Assembly: GCF_036195325.1 (NCBI RefSeq) | Contig: NZ_CP108101.1 | Span: 7,936,001 to 8,000,000, forward strand | Direction of reading: 5' to 3' | From: Streptomyces sp. NBC_00234 | Lineage (GTDB): Bacteria > Actinomycetota > Actinomycetes > Streptomycetales > Streptomycetaceae | Length of the DNA stretch: 64,000 nucleotides | In this document: positions 18,189-27,800 of the stretch, in pieces | How the letters are laid out: each line of letters starts with the position of its first letter | How positions within the stretch are numbered: the first letter of the stretch is position 1 | Program-made: the position numbers and the translations under genes | The notes under the pieces: model-generated | What the model saw: the letters and a program-made list of their open reading frames with translations, nothing else | What the model was told of the DNA's origin: nothing | Database searches by the model: none

Positions 18189-18954
18189 TCTGCGGTTCCG
18201 ATCAACAGGTGCGGAGTCTGAGCGCGGGAGCGGTATCGCCTCCAGACGAGCGGGTGGTGAGTGGTTCCATCGCTCCCGGCGCGTCATGCAATCCCTATGT
18301 CTTCCGCAGGTCAAGAGCGGTTCATCTTCGGAATTCGTTGCCTTTACCCTTTGTTCCTGCGGTTTTCGGCGCGAATGGCCTGTGGGTCAACGGAATCACC
18401 GCCTGCGGGAATCGCAGGAATCGGCAGGGAAAGTTTCGGCCAAGTCCGGATTCCGGACGGGTGGGGCCCCACTGCCCGACGTCGCCCGGGACGGCGTGCG
18501 CGGACGCCGGTGCACGCAAGGCCCGCCGCGTTCCGGGGTGTTGCGTTCCTTGCCGGACGTCCTCGTGCGGTGGCTGCTCCCGTCGTTCGGTGAAAGGGAT
18601 GCGTGCCGGGTCGCGCGTCGAGGCCGACCGGCACATTCCCCCGCAGAACGGATCACGCTCGTGCCCGTCCTCACCGTCTCCCCGCGTGCTCCTGCGCAGG
18701 GTCAGGAGGGGCCTGCGACCAGCTGGGATCCCTCCTGGGCACCTCGACTCCGAAAGATCCTGGGCACTGGTGGACGCCCCGCGCCGTGGTGGCCTGGCTG
18801 TCCTGTGGATGCGGGGGTTAGAGTCTGCAGGCGCGGCATGATTCCGATTCCCGGAACTGCCGCTGCACCGGCGCCGGATCCTCGTCGCCTGACCAGTCCT
18901 GCACTCTGCTCGGACTGTGTCTCTCACCGCCACCGCCATGTACCTGGAGACTCG
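18189..18954. other. 766-bp interval without a recognisable gene
   Basis: This stretch separates the permease start from the small gene at 18955. It includes a relatively AT-rich patch around 18300-18400, which should carry the permease promoter. All longer frames here have poor codon bias and no supported start. No tRNA or clear small-RNA hairpin-plus-terminator was seen, but a non-coding RNA cannot be excluded. Confidence 0.45.
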
Positions 18955-19119
18955 ATGTCTTATGCCTCGCCCCGTCAGGCGCAGCGCCGCGTGGACGACA
19001 GCCCTGCCGATGCGCAGACGCTCGCCGGCCCCGGTCACGACGGGGGCCAGCCGAAGCCGCAGTACGCGGGACTGTTCATGGAGCCGAACCTCCCGCCCGT
19101 CGCCGACGAATCCGAGTGA
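18955..19119 (+). CDS. Orphan 54-residue small protein
   Basis: ATG 18955 is preceded by GGAG seven bases upstream and opens a 54-residue frame ending TGA at 19119; a 12-bp hairpin follows 34 bases later. The protein is polar, glycine/proline-rich and acidic at the C-terminus (GLFMEPNLPPVADESE), with a basic N-terminal third (SPRQAQRRVDD) and no hydrophobic segment. Own ribosome-binding site plus own terminator argue that it is expressed. I do not recognise it. Leader-like charge asymmetry raises the possibility of a modified-peptide precursor, but no modifying enzyme lies beside it and it has no Cys. The MOSC protein gene follows at 19246. Confidence 0.6.
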   Translation: MSYASPRQAQRRVDDSPADAQTLAGPGHDGGQPKPQYAGLFMEPNLPPVADESE

Positions 19120-19153
19120 CGGCGCCCGGCTCCGGGGCGACACACGGGATGAG

Positions 19154-19182
19154 CCGGGGCCGCGCTGCGGGCGCGGCCCCGG
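19154..19182. terminator. 12-bp GC hairpin after the small gene
   Basis: Positions 19154-19165 and 19171-19182 are perfectly complementary around a 5-nt loop and are followed by AATTCC. It lies between the small gene stop (19119) and the MOSC gene start (19246). Confidence 0.75.
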
Positions 19183-19245
19183 AATTCCGCCGGGAGTAGG
19201 CTCTGGGCGGATCATCATTACGTGGGAAGAGGGGGGTTTCGCGGC

Positions 19246-19788
19246 ATGCGCGGGACAGTGGCGGTAGTCAGCAGCAACGGCGAGTACTCGTTCACCAAGC
19301 CGAACCGGGACCGCATCACCCTGCTGGCCGGACTCGGTGTGGAGGGCGACATCCACGCAGGGGTGACGGTCAAGCACCGCTCACGCGTCGCACAGGACCC
19401 CACCCAGCCGAACCTGCGTCAGGTCCACCTCATCCATGAGGAGCTCTTCACCGAGCTCCGTGAGTCCGGCTTCTCCGTCGCCCCCGGCGAGCTGGGCGAG
19501 AACCTCACCACCCGCGGCCTCGACCTGCTCGGCCTGCCTGTCGGGACACTGCTGTGCATCGGCGAGGAAGCGGTCCTGGAAGTCACCGGTCTCCGTAACC
19601 CCTGTCTGCAGATCGACAACTTCCAGGACGGCCTGCTGAAGCAGGTCGTGGGCCGGGACACCGCGGGCAACATCGTGCGCAAAGCCGGCATCATGAGCGT
19701 CGTGCTGGAGGGCGGGGTGGTGCGCCCCGGCGACACCATCGAGGTGAAGCTTCCCGCCGAGCCGCACCGGCCGCTCGAGCGGGTCTGA
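19246..19788 (+). CDS. MOSC-domain protein
   Basis: A 180-residue protein consisting of one MOSC domain, the module found at the C-terminus of molybdenum-cofactor sulfurases and in YiiM/mARC-type molybdoenzymes. Recognisable parts are GLGVEGDIHAGVTVKHRSR near residue 30, QVHLIHEELFTEL, PGELGENLTTRGLDL and LEVTGLRNPCLQIDNF, the last carrying the conserved cysteine that usually contacts the molybdopterin or carries sulfur. No other molybdenum gene lies nearby. ATG 19246 follows GAGGGGG. The exact reaction is unknown; reduction of N-hydroxylated compounds is one possibility suggested by YiiM. Confidence 0.9.
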   Translation: MRGTVAVVSSNGEYSFTKPNRDRITLLAGLGVEGDIHAGVTVKHRSRVAQDPTQPNLRQVHLIHEELFTELRESGFSVAPGELGENLTTRGLDLLGLPVGTLLCIGEEAVLEVTGLRNPCLQIDNFQDGLLKQVVGRDTAGNIVRKAGIMSVVLEGGVVRPGDTIEVKLPAEPHRPLERV

Positions 19789-20009
19789 CAGGGACTCCGC
19801 CCGCAGGCAGGTGACGTCGGGGGAGCGGAAGGCCACGCCGACTGCTCTCCCGACGCGGTCGAAGTCCCGAGTGGTGAGCGCCAATCGTGTGGCAAACACG
19901 CCAGGCTCCTGATCACGCGCTGCGGTCCACGTGATCTCGTGTCACTTTGGATGATGCAGAAGGACAGGGTTTCGTTCGCCCGGCGTACGCGGACGGGGGA
20001 GGAGCCGTC

Positions 20010-21380
20010 ATGACGGAGCCGCCCCCCCGACCCGGAGCACCCGCCGACGGGAAGCAACAACCGGAAGAGGCGGACCTGCTCCGGGACATCCTCCGGGCCC
20101 CCGGCTACCTCAAGGTCCTCGTCTTCTCGGCCCTTCTCGGCGTCCCGGTGTCCCTGGCCGCCTTCTGGGTCCTCGTCGGCCTGCACGAGCTGGAACACTT
20201 CCTGTGGGCGGACCTTCCCCACGACCTGGGCTGGGACACACCTCCCTGGTGGTGGCCGTTCCCCCTGCTCCTGGTGGCCGGTGTCCTCGTCGGCCTGGTC
20301 GCCACGCACCTCCCGGGCGCGGGTGGCCACGTTCCCGCAGCCGGACTGCACACCGGTGGCGCCTCGTCGGTGGCGCTGCCCGGCGTACTGCTCGCCGCCG
20401 CCGCGTGCCTGCCGTTCGGAGCGGTCCTGGGCCCGGAGGCACCGCTGATCGCCCTGGGTGGCGGTCTGGCCCTCCTCTTCCGGGATCTCGCACGGGCCCA
20501 GGCCACCCCGCAGAGCACAGCGCTCCTGGGCGCGGCCGGTGCCGCCGCCGCCATCGCGGCGATCTTCGGGAACCCTCTGGTCGCGGCGGTGCTCCTGATC
20601 GAGGTGGCGGGGGTGGGAGGGCCCCAGCTCTTCGCGGTCATGCTGCCCGCCCTGCTCTCCAGCGGAGTCGGGGCACTGGTCTTCACCGGCTTCGGCCGCT
20701 GGACCGGGCTGGAAACCGGCACCCTCCGCATCGAGCTGCCCGGCCCCGTCCCGCGCCTGGACGCCGGGGACGTGCTCTGGGGGGTGCTCATCGCCCTCGC
20801 CCTGGCCGTACTCCTGCAGCCGGTGATGCGGGCGGGCCAGTGGGTGGTGTCCTTCGTCGCGGCCGACGTCCTCTCGCGCACCGTCCTCTGTGCACTGGGG
20901 GCCGCCGCCTGCGCCGCTCTCTACGCCCTGGCCACCGACCGCTCACCCGCAGAGGTCGCCCTCTCGGGCCAGGCCACACTGACCGAGCTGGCCGCCGATC
21001 CCTACGCCTGGAGCGTGGGGGCGCTGCTCGCCGTCCTGCTGTTCAAAGCGGTCGCGTACGCCCTGTGCCTGGGCAGCCTGCGCGGCGGACCTGTCTTCCC
21101 CGCACTGTTCCTGGGAGCCGCCGCAGGCGTACTCCTGGCGCCGCTGCCCGGTCTGGGCCTCGGGCCGGCTGTGGCCGCGGGCATGGCCGCTGCCGCGGCC
21201 AGCACGCTTCGGCTGCCGGTCAGCAGCGTGGTCCTCGTGGCGTTGCTGCTCGGAAGCCCCGCCATGATGCCGGTGGTGATCCTCGCGGCCGTGGTCGCCT
21301 TCGTGACCACCGAACTGCTGCCGACGGGCGGCGACAAGGCGTCCGGCCGCCGTGCGGCCGAAGCGGGCGGGGCGGCGTGA
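20010..21380 (+). CDS. ClC-type chloride channel or exchanger
   Basis: A 456-residue membrane protein with at least ten hydrophobic segments and ClC selectivity-filter motifs: GPEAPLIALGGGLALL (the G(K/R)EGP-type loop, here PEAP) and GSLRGGPVFPALFLGAAAG (the GxFxP motif). The GSGIP filter is not obvious, and in its usual place the sequence reads HLPGAGGHVPAAGLH, so this is a divergent family member. The ATG at 20010 follows GGAGGAG. Such proteins move chloride or related anions and help with acid stress. The gene stands alone, with a regulator convergent at its 3' end. Confidence 0.85.
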   Translation: MTEPPPRPGAPADGKQQPEEADLLRDILRAPGYLKVLVFSALLGVPVSLAAFWVLVGLHELEHFLWADLPHDLGWDTPPWWWPFPLLLVAGVLVGLVATHLPGAGGHVPAAGLHTGGASSVALPGVLLAAAACLPFGAVLGPEAPLIALGGGLALLFRDLARAQATPQSTALLGAAGAAAAIAAIFGNPLVAAVLLIEVAGVGGPQLFAVMLPALLSSGVGALVFTGFGRWTGLETGTLRIELPGPVPRLDAGDVLWGVLIALALAVLLQPVMRAGQWVVSFVAADVLSRTVLCALGAAACAALYALATDRSPAEVALSGQATLTELAADPYAWSVGALLAVLLFKAVAYALCLGSLRGGPVFPALFLGAAAGVLLAPLPGLGLGPAVAAGMAAAAASTLRLPVSSVVLVALLLGSPAMMPVVILAAVVAFVTTELLPTGGDKASGRRAAEAGGAA

Positions 21381-21420
21381 CACGGGCTCAGCGACTCCCG
21401 CACCGGGTCCGAGTGTCCGC

Positions 21421-22413
21421 TCAGTGCGGCTCCACCCAGCCGTGCCGGACGGCATGACCCCCGAGCTGCATCCGAGTCCGCACTCCGGCCATGTCCATGA
21501 GGTGGCGCAGGCGCCGGTGCAGTGTGCGCGGTGACAGTCCGAGCTGGGCCGCGGCCGTCGGGTCGGTCAGGCCGGCCAGCAGCAGGGCGAGGATCTTTCG
21601 GTCGAGGTCGGTCGGGCCCTCCGTACCGAGCTCGACGGTGGGTTCGGATTCTCCGCCCGTGCCCGACAGCTGGAGCGGGTGGGCGGTGTGCCATACGGTC
21701 TCGAACAGCGCGTCCAGCGCGTCCAACAGGCCGCTGCGGTGCAGCAGCACGGCGCCGGGTTCTCCGGCTGGTGTGACCGCGAGTGGGACAAGGCCGAGAT
21801 CGGCGTCGGCCAGTACGAGTTTCATCGGCAGTCGGTCGGCGACCCGCAGGTGCACGCCGTTGCGCATGGAGTCGATCGCATCGGCGATGATGCCCGGCTC
21901 TGCCAGCACGGCCCGGTCCAGCACCGCACGGAAGTGCACGCCGCGGCCGATGGCCACGGGTTCGGCCGAGTTCTCGCCGGGCGGCACGGCGACGAACGGT
22001 GCGGTGATGAAGGTGCGGACCTGCGTGCGGGCTGCCTGCTGCACCTGGAGGAAGCGATGCCGGATGGCGTCGACGCCCGTGACGACCTCGATCAGATCGC
22101 TGATGCTGTTCCCGGTCATCGCCGCCCGGTGTTCCTCGGCGAAGGTCACCAGTGCCTGCTCGGCCATGCGCAGTCCGTCCTGGCGCCGGCTGATGAGAGC
22201 GCCGAGGGCCATGGCCGGCGGCGCGGCGGTGAACTGTTCGTCCGCCGAGCTGGTCACCAGTCCCCACTCGACCAGATGACACAAGGCATTCTCGGTGTGG
22301 GCCGGCGACAGGTCGAGCAGATCCGACAGCGATATCGCGGTGGAACTCGGCCGTCCTAGGAGCGCCCGGTAGACGCGCTCGTCATCGGGCTCCAGGCCCA
22401 GAACATCCAGCAT
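21421..22413 (-). CDS. LuxR-type helix-turn-helix regulator with TrmB-like N-terminus
   Basis: A 330-residue regulator. The N-terminus (LGLEPDDERVYRALLGRPSS) is a winged-helix segment of the TrmB-like type; the middle 170 residues resemble the ligand or phospholipase-D-like region seen in many Streptomyces LuxR-type proteins; the C-terminus (KILALLLAGLTDPTAAAQLGLSPRTLHRRLRHLMDMAGV) is a helix-turn-helix. This architecture is common in Streptomyces and its signals are mostly unknown. ATG 22413 is the most plausible start, though the ribosome-binding site (AGAGAG) is weak. It converges with the ClC gene and is 239 bases from the next regulator. Confidence 0.85.
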   Translation of the reverse strand: MLDVLGLEPDDERVYRALLGRPSSTAISLSDLLDLSPAHTENALCHLVEWGLVTSSADEQFTAAPPAMALGALISRRQDGLRMAEQALVTFAEEHRAAMTGNSISDLIEVVTGVDAIRHRFLQVQQAARTQVRTFITAPFVAVPPGENSAEPVAIGRGVHFRAVLDRAVLAEPGIIADAIDSMRNGVHLRVADRLPMKLVLADADLGLVPLAVTPAGEPGAVLLHRSGLLDALDALFETVWHTAHPLQLSGTGGESEPTVELGTEGPTDLDRKILALLLAGLTDPTAAAQLGLSPRTLHRRLRHLMDMAGVRTRMQLGGHAVRHGWVEPH

Positions 22414-22652
22414 CGGCGACCGACTCTCTTCCACTTGTCGCAGCGGGGAGAGTATGCGCCACGGCGGCAGGCCCTGAATAGTCCCTGCTGGGAGCAGGTG
22501 CGAGGGGAAGGGCCCCGGGGAGCAGGGCTGATGCGTTCTCGGGCTGCGAGAGGAAGCAGGTCGAGCGCGTGCTCGGTCCGTGACCGGTAGTGGCCGGCAC
22601 CGGCGGTGAGGTCCGCCCAGCCGGCTCGGCGGAACCGCCCGGCAGCCGCCGA

Positions 22653-23519
22653 TCAGGGGAGCGCGGTGGCGGTACGCCCACCTGTGACGCGAAGAAGGTC
22701 CAGTTTCCCCGCGTCGCTGCTTCCGGTCGCTGCCGTGTAGGTGACCATGCGCAGGTCCGCGCCGGGGACGATGAGGACGTCGCAGTCGAGCAGGATGTCG
22801 CCGATCTCCGGATGCCGGATCGTCTTGCGGTCCGTCGTGTGCTGGGCGGCGGCCGTCCGCGCGGCCCAGTGATGAGCGAAGGCGTCGGATATTTCTCGCA
22901 GTTCCCGCACGAGACGATCGAGCCGGGCGTCCGCGGGATAGCGGGACACGGCGTCCTTGAGGTCGGCGACGATCGACGCCTCGAAAGCATCCTGCCCGCG
23001 CTCGGACTGGGCGGGAAGCATCGAGGCGTGGGCGGCGCCGTTGCCGAAGAGTGCGCGGGCAAGGTTGCGTTCGGCGGTCGGGAGGACGGCGGGGTCGCCG
23101 TGCAGGGCGCTCCACGTGGTGTTCCACCACACCAGGGTCCAGTCGGCGGTGAACACGCCGATCGGTACGTTGCCCAGCCGCGCGGCGAGCCGCTGGATCC
23201 CCGCGGGCACGTGGGTGCCGACCGTCCCGTCCTGGGGCGGCAGGAGCCCGGCGCTTCGGTACAGCTGGTCGCGCTCGGCGCGGGAGAGCTGAAGGGCGCG
23301 GGCGAGGGCGTTGACGACCTGGGCCGAGGGGTTCTTCGCGCGTCCCTGTTCCAGGCGCAGGACGTAGTCGACGGAGATCCCGGCCAGCTGTGCGAGCTCC
23401 TCGCGGCGCAGTCCCGGGGCACGGCGGCCGTCCGACAGCGTGAAGCCGGCGTCGGCCGGGGACAGCCGGTCGCGCCAGGCGCGCAGGAGTGCGGCGAAAT
23501 CGGAGCGGGAGGAGGCCAT
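22653..23519 (-). CDS. XRE-family regulator with MmyB-like ligand domain
   Basis: A 288-residue protein with an N-terminal XRE helix-turn-helix (about residues 30-75; RREELAQLAGISVDYVLRLEQGRAKNPS) and a C-terminal MmyB-like, PAS-related domain (VGVFTADWTLVWWN type sequence at about 120, then a DLILLDCDVLIVPG-like end) that in homologues binds fatty acids or related small molecules. Start ATG 23519 follows GGAGAG. It is divergent from the short-chain dehydrogenase at 23668. An MmyB-type regulator beside an SDR is a frequent actinomycete pairing, so it likely controls that gene. Confidence 0.92.
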   Translation of the reverse strand: MASSRSDFAALLRAWRDRLSPADAGFTLSDGRRAPGLRREELAQLAGISVDYVLRLEQGRAKNPSAQVVNALARALQLSRAERDQLYRSAGLLPPQDGTVGTHVPAGIQRLAARLGNVPIGVFTADWTLVWWNTTWSALHGDPAVLPTAERNLARALFGNGAAHASMLPAQSERGQDAFEASIVADLKDAVSRYPADARLDRLVRELREISDAFAHHWAARTAAAQHTTDRKTIRHPEIGDILLDCDVLIVPGADLRMVTYTAATGSSDAGKLDLLRVTGGRTATALP

Positions 23520-23667
23520 GGGTTCATTCTCTCCGGTCGGTGCCGGATGAGCCTGGGTACTGCCGGTCCTAGTGACGGGGACGGCACTGGTTGGCGGTGG
23601 CGCGAGCGGCGAACGTGGAGGGGCGCCCGAGCCGGGCGCCATCGCTTGACCAGTGAAGGAGTCTTCC

Positions 23668-24582
23668 ATGAAGCACACCATCGTGATGACGGGCGCGAGC
23701 CGGGGGATCGGCCGCGTCGCCGCGGAGCACATCCTGCGCCAGTCGCCGGACCTGCACCTCCTGGTCGTGGCCCGTGGCTCCTCCGGCACGCAGCTCGCCG
23801 CGGAGCTCGGCGCGGACGGGCACACGGTCTCGCACGTCTCGGCGGACCTCGGCTCGCTGGCCGGCGTCCGCTCGGCTGCCGGCGAGATCCGCGACCGGCT
23901 CGATCGCGCTGACCTGCCGCCGCTGCGCGGCTTCGTGGGCAACGCGGGCATGCAGTACACGAACGCGCTGACCGAGGGACCCGACGGGTTCGAGTCCACC
24001 TTCACGGTCAACGTGCTCGCCAACCACCTGTTCGTCCGCCTGCTCCAGGACCGATTCGTGGCTCCCGCCCGGATCGTGATCACTGCCAGCGACACCCACT
24101 TCGGCGACTTCAAACACAACATGGGCATGGTGCCCGGCCCAGCATGGAAGTCCCCGGACGTCCTCGTGCGCACGGGCGCCTTCCCCGAGCCGGACACCGC
24201 GGCCGGCGGGCGCACCGCGTACTCGACGAGCAAGCTGGCCGCGATCTACCTGGTGCACGAGTACGCGCGCCGCCTGCCGTCCGGGATCGACGCCATCGCC
24301 TACAACCCGGGATTCGTCCCCGGCACCGGCCTCGCCCGCAATGCGGGACCCGTCTCAAGGTTCGCGATGCGTCGCATCATGCCGGTGATGACCCTCACCC
24401 CGTTCGCCACCAGCCGCACCGCGGCGGGCCGCTACCTGGCCGATGTCGTGCTCGGCACGACCCGGGCGCCGACCGGCTCCTACGTCGACCGCAGCCGTGC
24501 AGACCGCTCGTCGCAGGAGTCCTACGACCCGCGGCGCGAAGGCGAACTCTGGGATGCGGCTGAACGGTTCACCGCGGCGTGA
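23668..24582 (+). CDS. Short-chain dehydrogenase/reductase
   Basis: A 304-residue NAD(P)-dependent oxidoreductase. The cofactor motif TGASRGIG covers residues 8-15, VGNAGMQ replaces the usual NNAG, and the catalytic Ser141, Tyr185 and Lys189 (AYSTSK) are present. It is longer than the 250-residue classical type and resembles retinol-dehydrogenase or protochlorophyllide-reductase-like SDRs. GGAG precedes ATG 23668. The 148-bp space to the divergent XRE regulator should contain both promoters. Substrate unknown. Confidence 0.92.
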   Translation: MKHTIVMTGASRGIGRVAAEHILRQSPDLHLLVVARGSSGTQLAAELGADGHTVSHVSADLGSLAGVRSAAGEIRDRLDRADLPPLRGFVGNAGMQYTNALTEGPDGFESTFTVNVLANHLFVRLLQDRFVAPARIVITASDTHFGDFKHNMGMVPGPAWKSPDVLVRTGAFPEPDTAAGGRTAYSTSKLAAIYLVHEYARRLPSGIDAIAYNPGFVPGTGLARNAGPVSRFAMRRIMPVMTLTPFATSRTAAGRYLADVVLGTTRAPTGSYVDRSRADRSSQESYDPRREGELWDAAERFTAA

Positions 24583-24761
24583 GCAGCCGGGGCGGTTGCG
24601 CTCCGAACAGGCCGACCCGGCACAACTCGCCGAACTCATGCGGAATCACTGGTCAGTTGAGGCCCTAGGTCGCCGCACGCATACGCACCGGCACCGGACC
24701 CCGCGCCATGGCCACCTGCGCACCCCCGCCGGACTCAAGCGCCAGGCAGGCTGGACCAACT

Positions 24762-24787
24762 GCCCCGGGGAGTCGCCTCCCCGGGGC
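24762..24787. terminator. 10-bp GC hairpin after the protease gene
   Basis: Positions 24762-24771 and 24778-24787 are perfectly complementary with a 6-nt loop, 14 bases beyond the S8 protease stop codon. It is the probable terminator of that gene and may also stop transcription from the SDR gene. Confidence 0.8.
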
Positions 24788-24800
24788 CCGGCAGTGCGGC

Positions 24801-27800
24801 TCATCGCAGGCCGTACGCCCGGATGATCTCGTTCTTGACGCCGAAGCCGCGGTCCGTCCCGGCGCTCGCGCGGACCGACACGAACCCGCCGGGCTTCCTG
24901 GCCGTCCTGAACGAACCCGTCCAGGAGCCGCCGGAGCCCTTGGCCAGGGTCACCTTCTGCCAGGTGGCGCCGTCGTCGTACGAGACGTCCAGCCTCACGG
25001 TGGTGACCTTGCCCGGCACGGTGCCGAGGTCCATCGACACCGGCTTGAGCGCGATGCGCTGCGTGGTGTTGGCCTTGACGTCGCCGTGCAGGTCCGACTC
25101 CAGTTCGTAGTTCAGGTTCAGCACCGAGAACGGCTCGAAGAAGTCCGAGTCGACGGTGTCGGACATGAACGTCCACTCGGAGTGGGTGCGCGTCGACAGC
25201 CGGAAGACGTCACCGGGACGCTCCACGTCGAGGACGGTGCGGTAGGGAAGGTTGCCCGCCGGCACCTCCACCCACTGCATGTCCCCGCTGACCGGGTTGT
25301 CGTGGATCAGCTTGTCGCCCTGGAAGACCTGCAGGTGGGACGGAGTCTCCCCCCACGGCAGGTAGCCGCCGAGCCGCATGTTGTCGCTGGCGGAGGCCCA
25401 CGCCTGCACGTTCCAGGTCATGTAGTTCTGCCAGCGGGAGTTGTACACACCGAAGGACTCGCTCTGAGCGGGGCGGGTCAACGGAGCGAACCAGTCCAGA
25501 CGGCTGGTGCTGCCCTTGGCATAGGTGTTGTCGCCCGACACCATCACCCACGGCAGGGGGCCGTCGACACCTTGCGCGTGGAACTCCCTCCAGACCTGGC
25601 CCGGGGTCACCCATTCGGTGCGGGTTCCCGGGTGCCACTCGATCTCGGGCATGTTGAACGACGGGCTGAGGGTGAAGTCGGACCGGTAGCCCTCCGACAA
25701 CTTGCCCTCCGTGGCCGAGTAGTAGCGGGCGTCGATCCGGGCGAGGTCCCGCTGGGACGGCTTGTAGACGAGCTCCCGGTCCGGGACCTGGCCGGGGTAG
25801 TCCCGGGTCAGGTCGTAGACGAACGGTGTGTGCTCGGTCTGCTTCACGGTCAACTTGAGGATGCCGGCCTTGGCCGTCGCTATGAGGGCCTTGCCCGCGT
25901 CGCGGTGCACGGTGGCGACGGGGATGGCCGACTCGCCGACGTACTCCATCAGGCCGCCGACACCGTCGTTGACCACGATCAGCGCCTTCGCGCCGGCCGC
26001 GACCGCGGCGTCGGTGCGCTCCTGCGGCGAGACCTCGTCGCTGCGCGTGATGACGACGACCTTGCCCTTGGCGTTCGTCTTCTCGTACGCGGACGTCGCG
26101 CCGTTGCCCGCGTAGACGGCGGCCAGCGTGTCCGTGGCGGTGCCCAGGGCGCTGCCCGCCTGCACCATCGCCTCGAAGCGGAGCCGACCGCCCAACGTGC
26201 TCAGGCCGAGCTGAGGCTCGCCCTTGCGCCAGCGGGTGATCAGCATGAACTCGCCCTGCTTCATGGGCTCAGTCGGGGCGATGTAGACGTCGTCGTACGT
26301 CGGCGGCAGCACGTAGGCGCTGCGGTAGTCCATGTACGGGTCGAGGCCCTTGTAGTGGACGTTGAAGTCGACTTTGCGCTGGCGGTCCTCGGTGCGCTGC
26401 GGCGCCTCGGTCTGCAGCAGGTTTGCCTTGCTCGCGTCGAGCACCACGTTCGCGGAGCTGTCCTTGAGCACGGTCTCCGGGTCGACCAGCACGGCCACGC
26501 CGGAGCGGTCCGCCTTCTCGCCTGCCACGTCGAGGTACCCCGCGACGGTGTACAGGCCGGGTGCCATGCGCATCGTCGTCGAGCCTTCGACGTAGACGTT
26601 CCACGGCCAGGAGTCGCCGGCCAGGTTGATTCCGACCCAGCCGCTGGCGGGCTTGCCGTCACGGCCGACCAGCTTGATGTTCAGGTCGTAGCGCTCCTCC
26701 TCCTTGAGCAGCGCCACGGAGGTGCGGGTCACGGGCTTCCCGGTGGCCGCGTCGGTGGCTGTCACGTAGCCGACGTGCCGGCCCGCCGAGGCGGCTTGCG
26801 GGTCACCGGTCACCGGGACGGCGGCGGTTCCGCCCGCGGGGACGGTCACCGTGGTGGCTCCCAGTGCGAACGGCCCGCCATCGTTGGTCAGCGCCAGGTC
26901 CAGCGTGATGTCGGTGGAACCGTTGTTCGTGTACGTCAGGTCCTTCGTGACGGCGACGTCCTCCGGCTTGTGCGGCCAGGTGTAGTTGCCGAAGAAGAGC
27001 GATCCGGTGCCGCGGACCGTGGTGCGCACGGCGGCGGCCACGTCGAGGCGGCCGGTGCCGACCTCGTACGGCGAGTACCCGTCGTCCAGGCCCTTCGCGG
27101 TGCTCATCAGGTGTTCCTTGAGCTGCGCGCCTGTCCAGTCCGGGTGCAGCTGGGCCAGGATCGCCGCGGCGCCTGCCACGTGCGGGGTGGCCATCGAGGT
27201 GCCGCTGATGGTGCGGTAGAGGCCCTCACCACCGTCGGTCATCTCCTGCGAACGGGCGGCGGTGATGTCCACCCCGGGCGCCGCGATGTCCGGCTTCATG
27301 GCGCCGGAGTAGGTCAGCGGGCCGGTGCTGGAGAAGCTCGCGAGCTGGTCCTGCTTGTCCGTGGCGGCCACGGTCAGAGCCGAGGCGGCCGCGCCCGGGG
27401 CGGAGATGCTCTCCGGGCCCGAGTTGCCGGCCGCGATGACGAACAGCGTGCCGTACTGCGCGGACAGTGCGTCGACCGTCTGCGACATCGGGTCGCTGCC
27501 GTCCGTCGGGTAGGAGTCGCCGAGGCTCATGTTGACGACGTCCGCACCGGTCTCGGCGGCCCACTGCATGCCGGCGATGATCCAGGAGTCCTGGCCGTAG
27601 CCCTCCACGCCGCCGAGCACCTTGCCGACGAACAGGTCGGCGCCCGGGGCGACGCCCTTGTTGTCGCCACCGGAGGCGGCTCCGGAACCGACGATCGTGC
27701 CGGCCACATGCGTGCCGTGCCCGTTGACGTCGGTGACGCCCTCACCGGGCACGAAGCTGGCCGTGTCGTCGATCAGGCCGGCGAAGTCGGGGTGGTTGGC

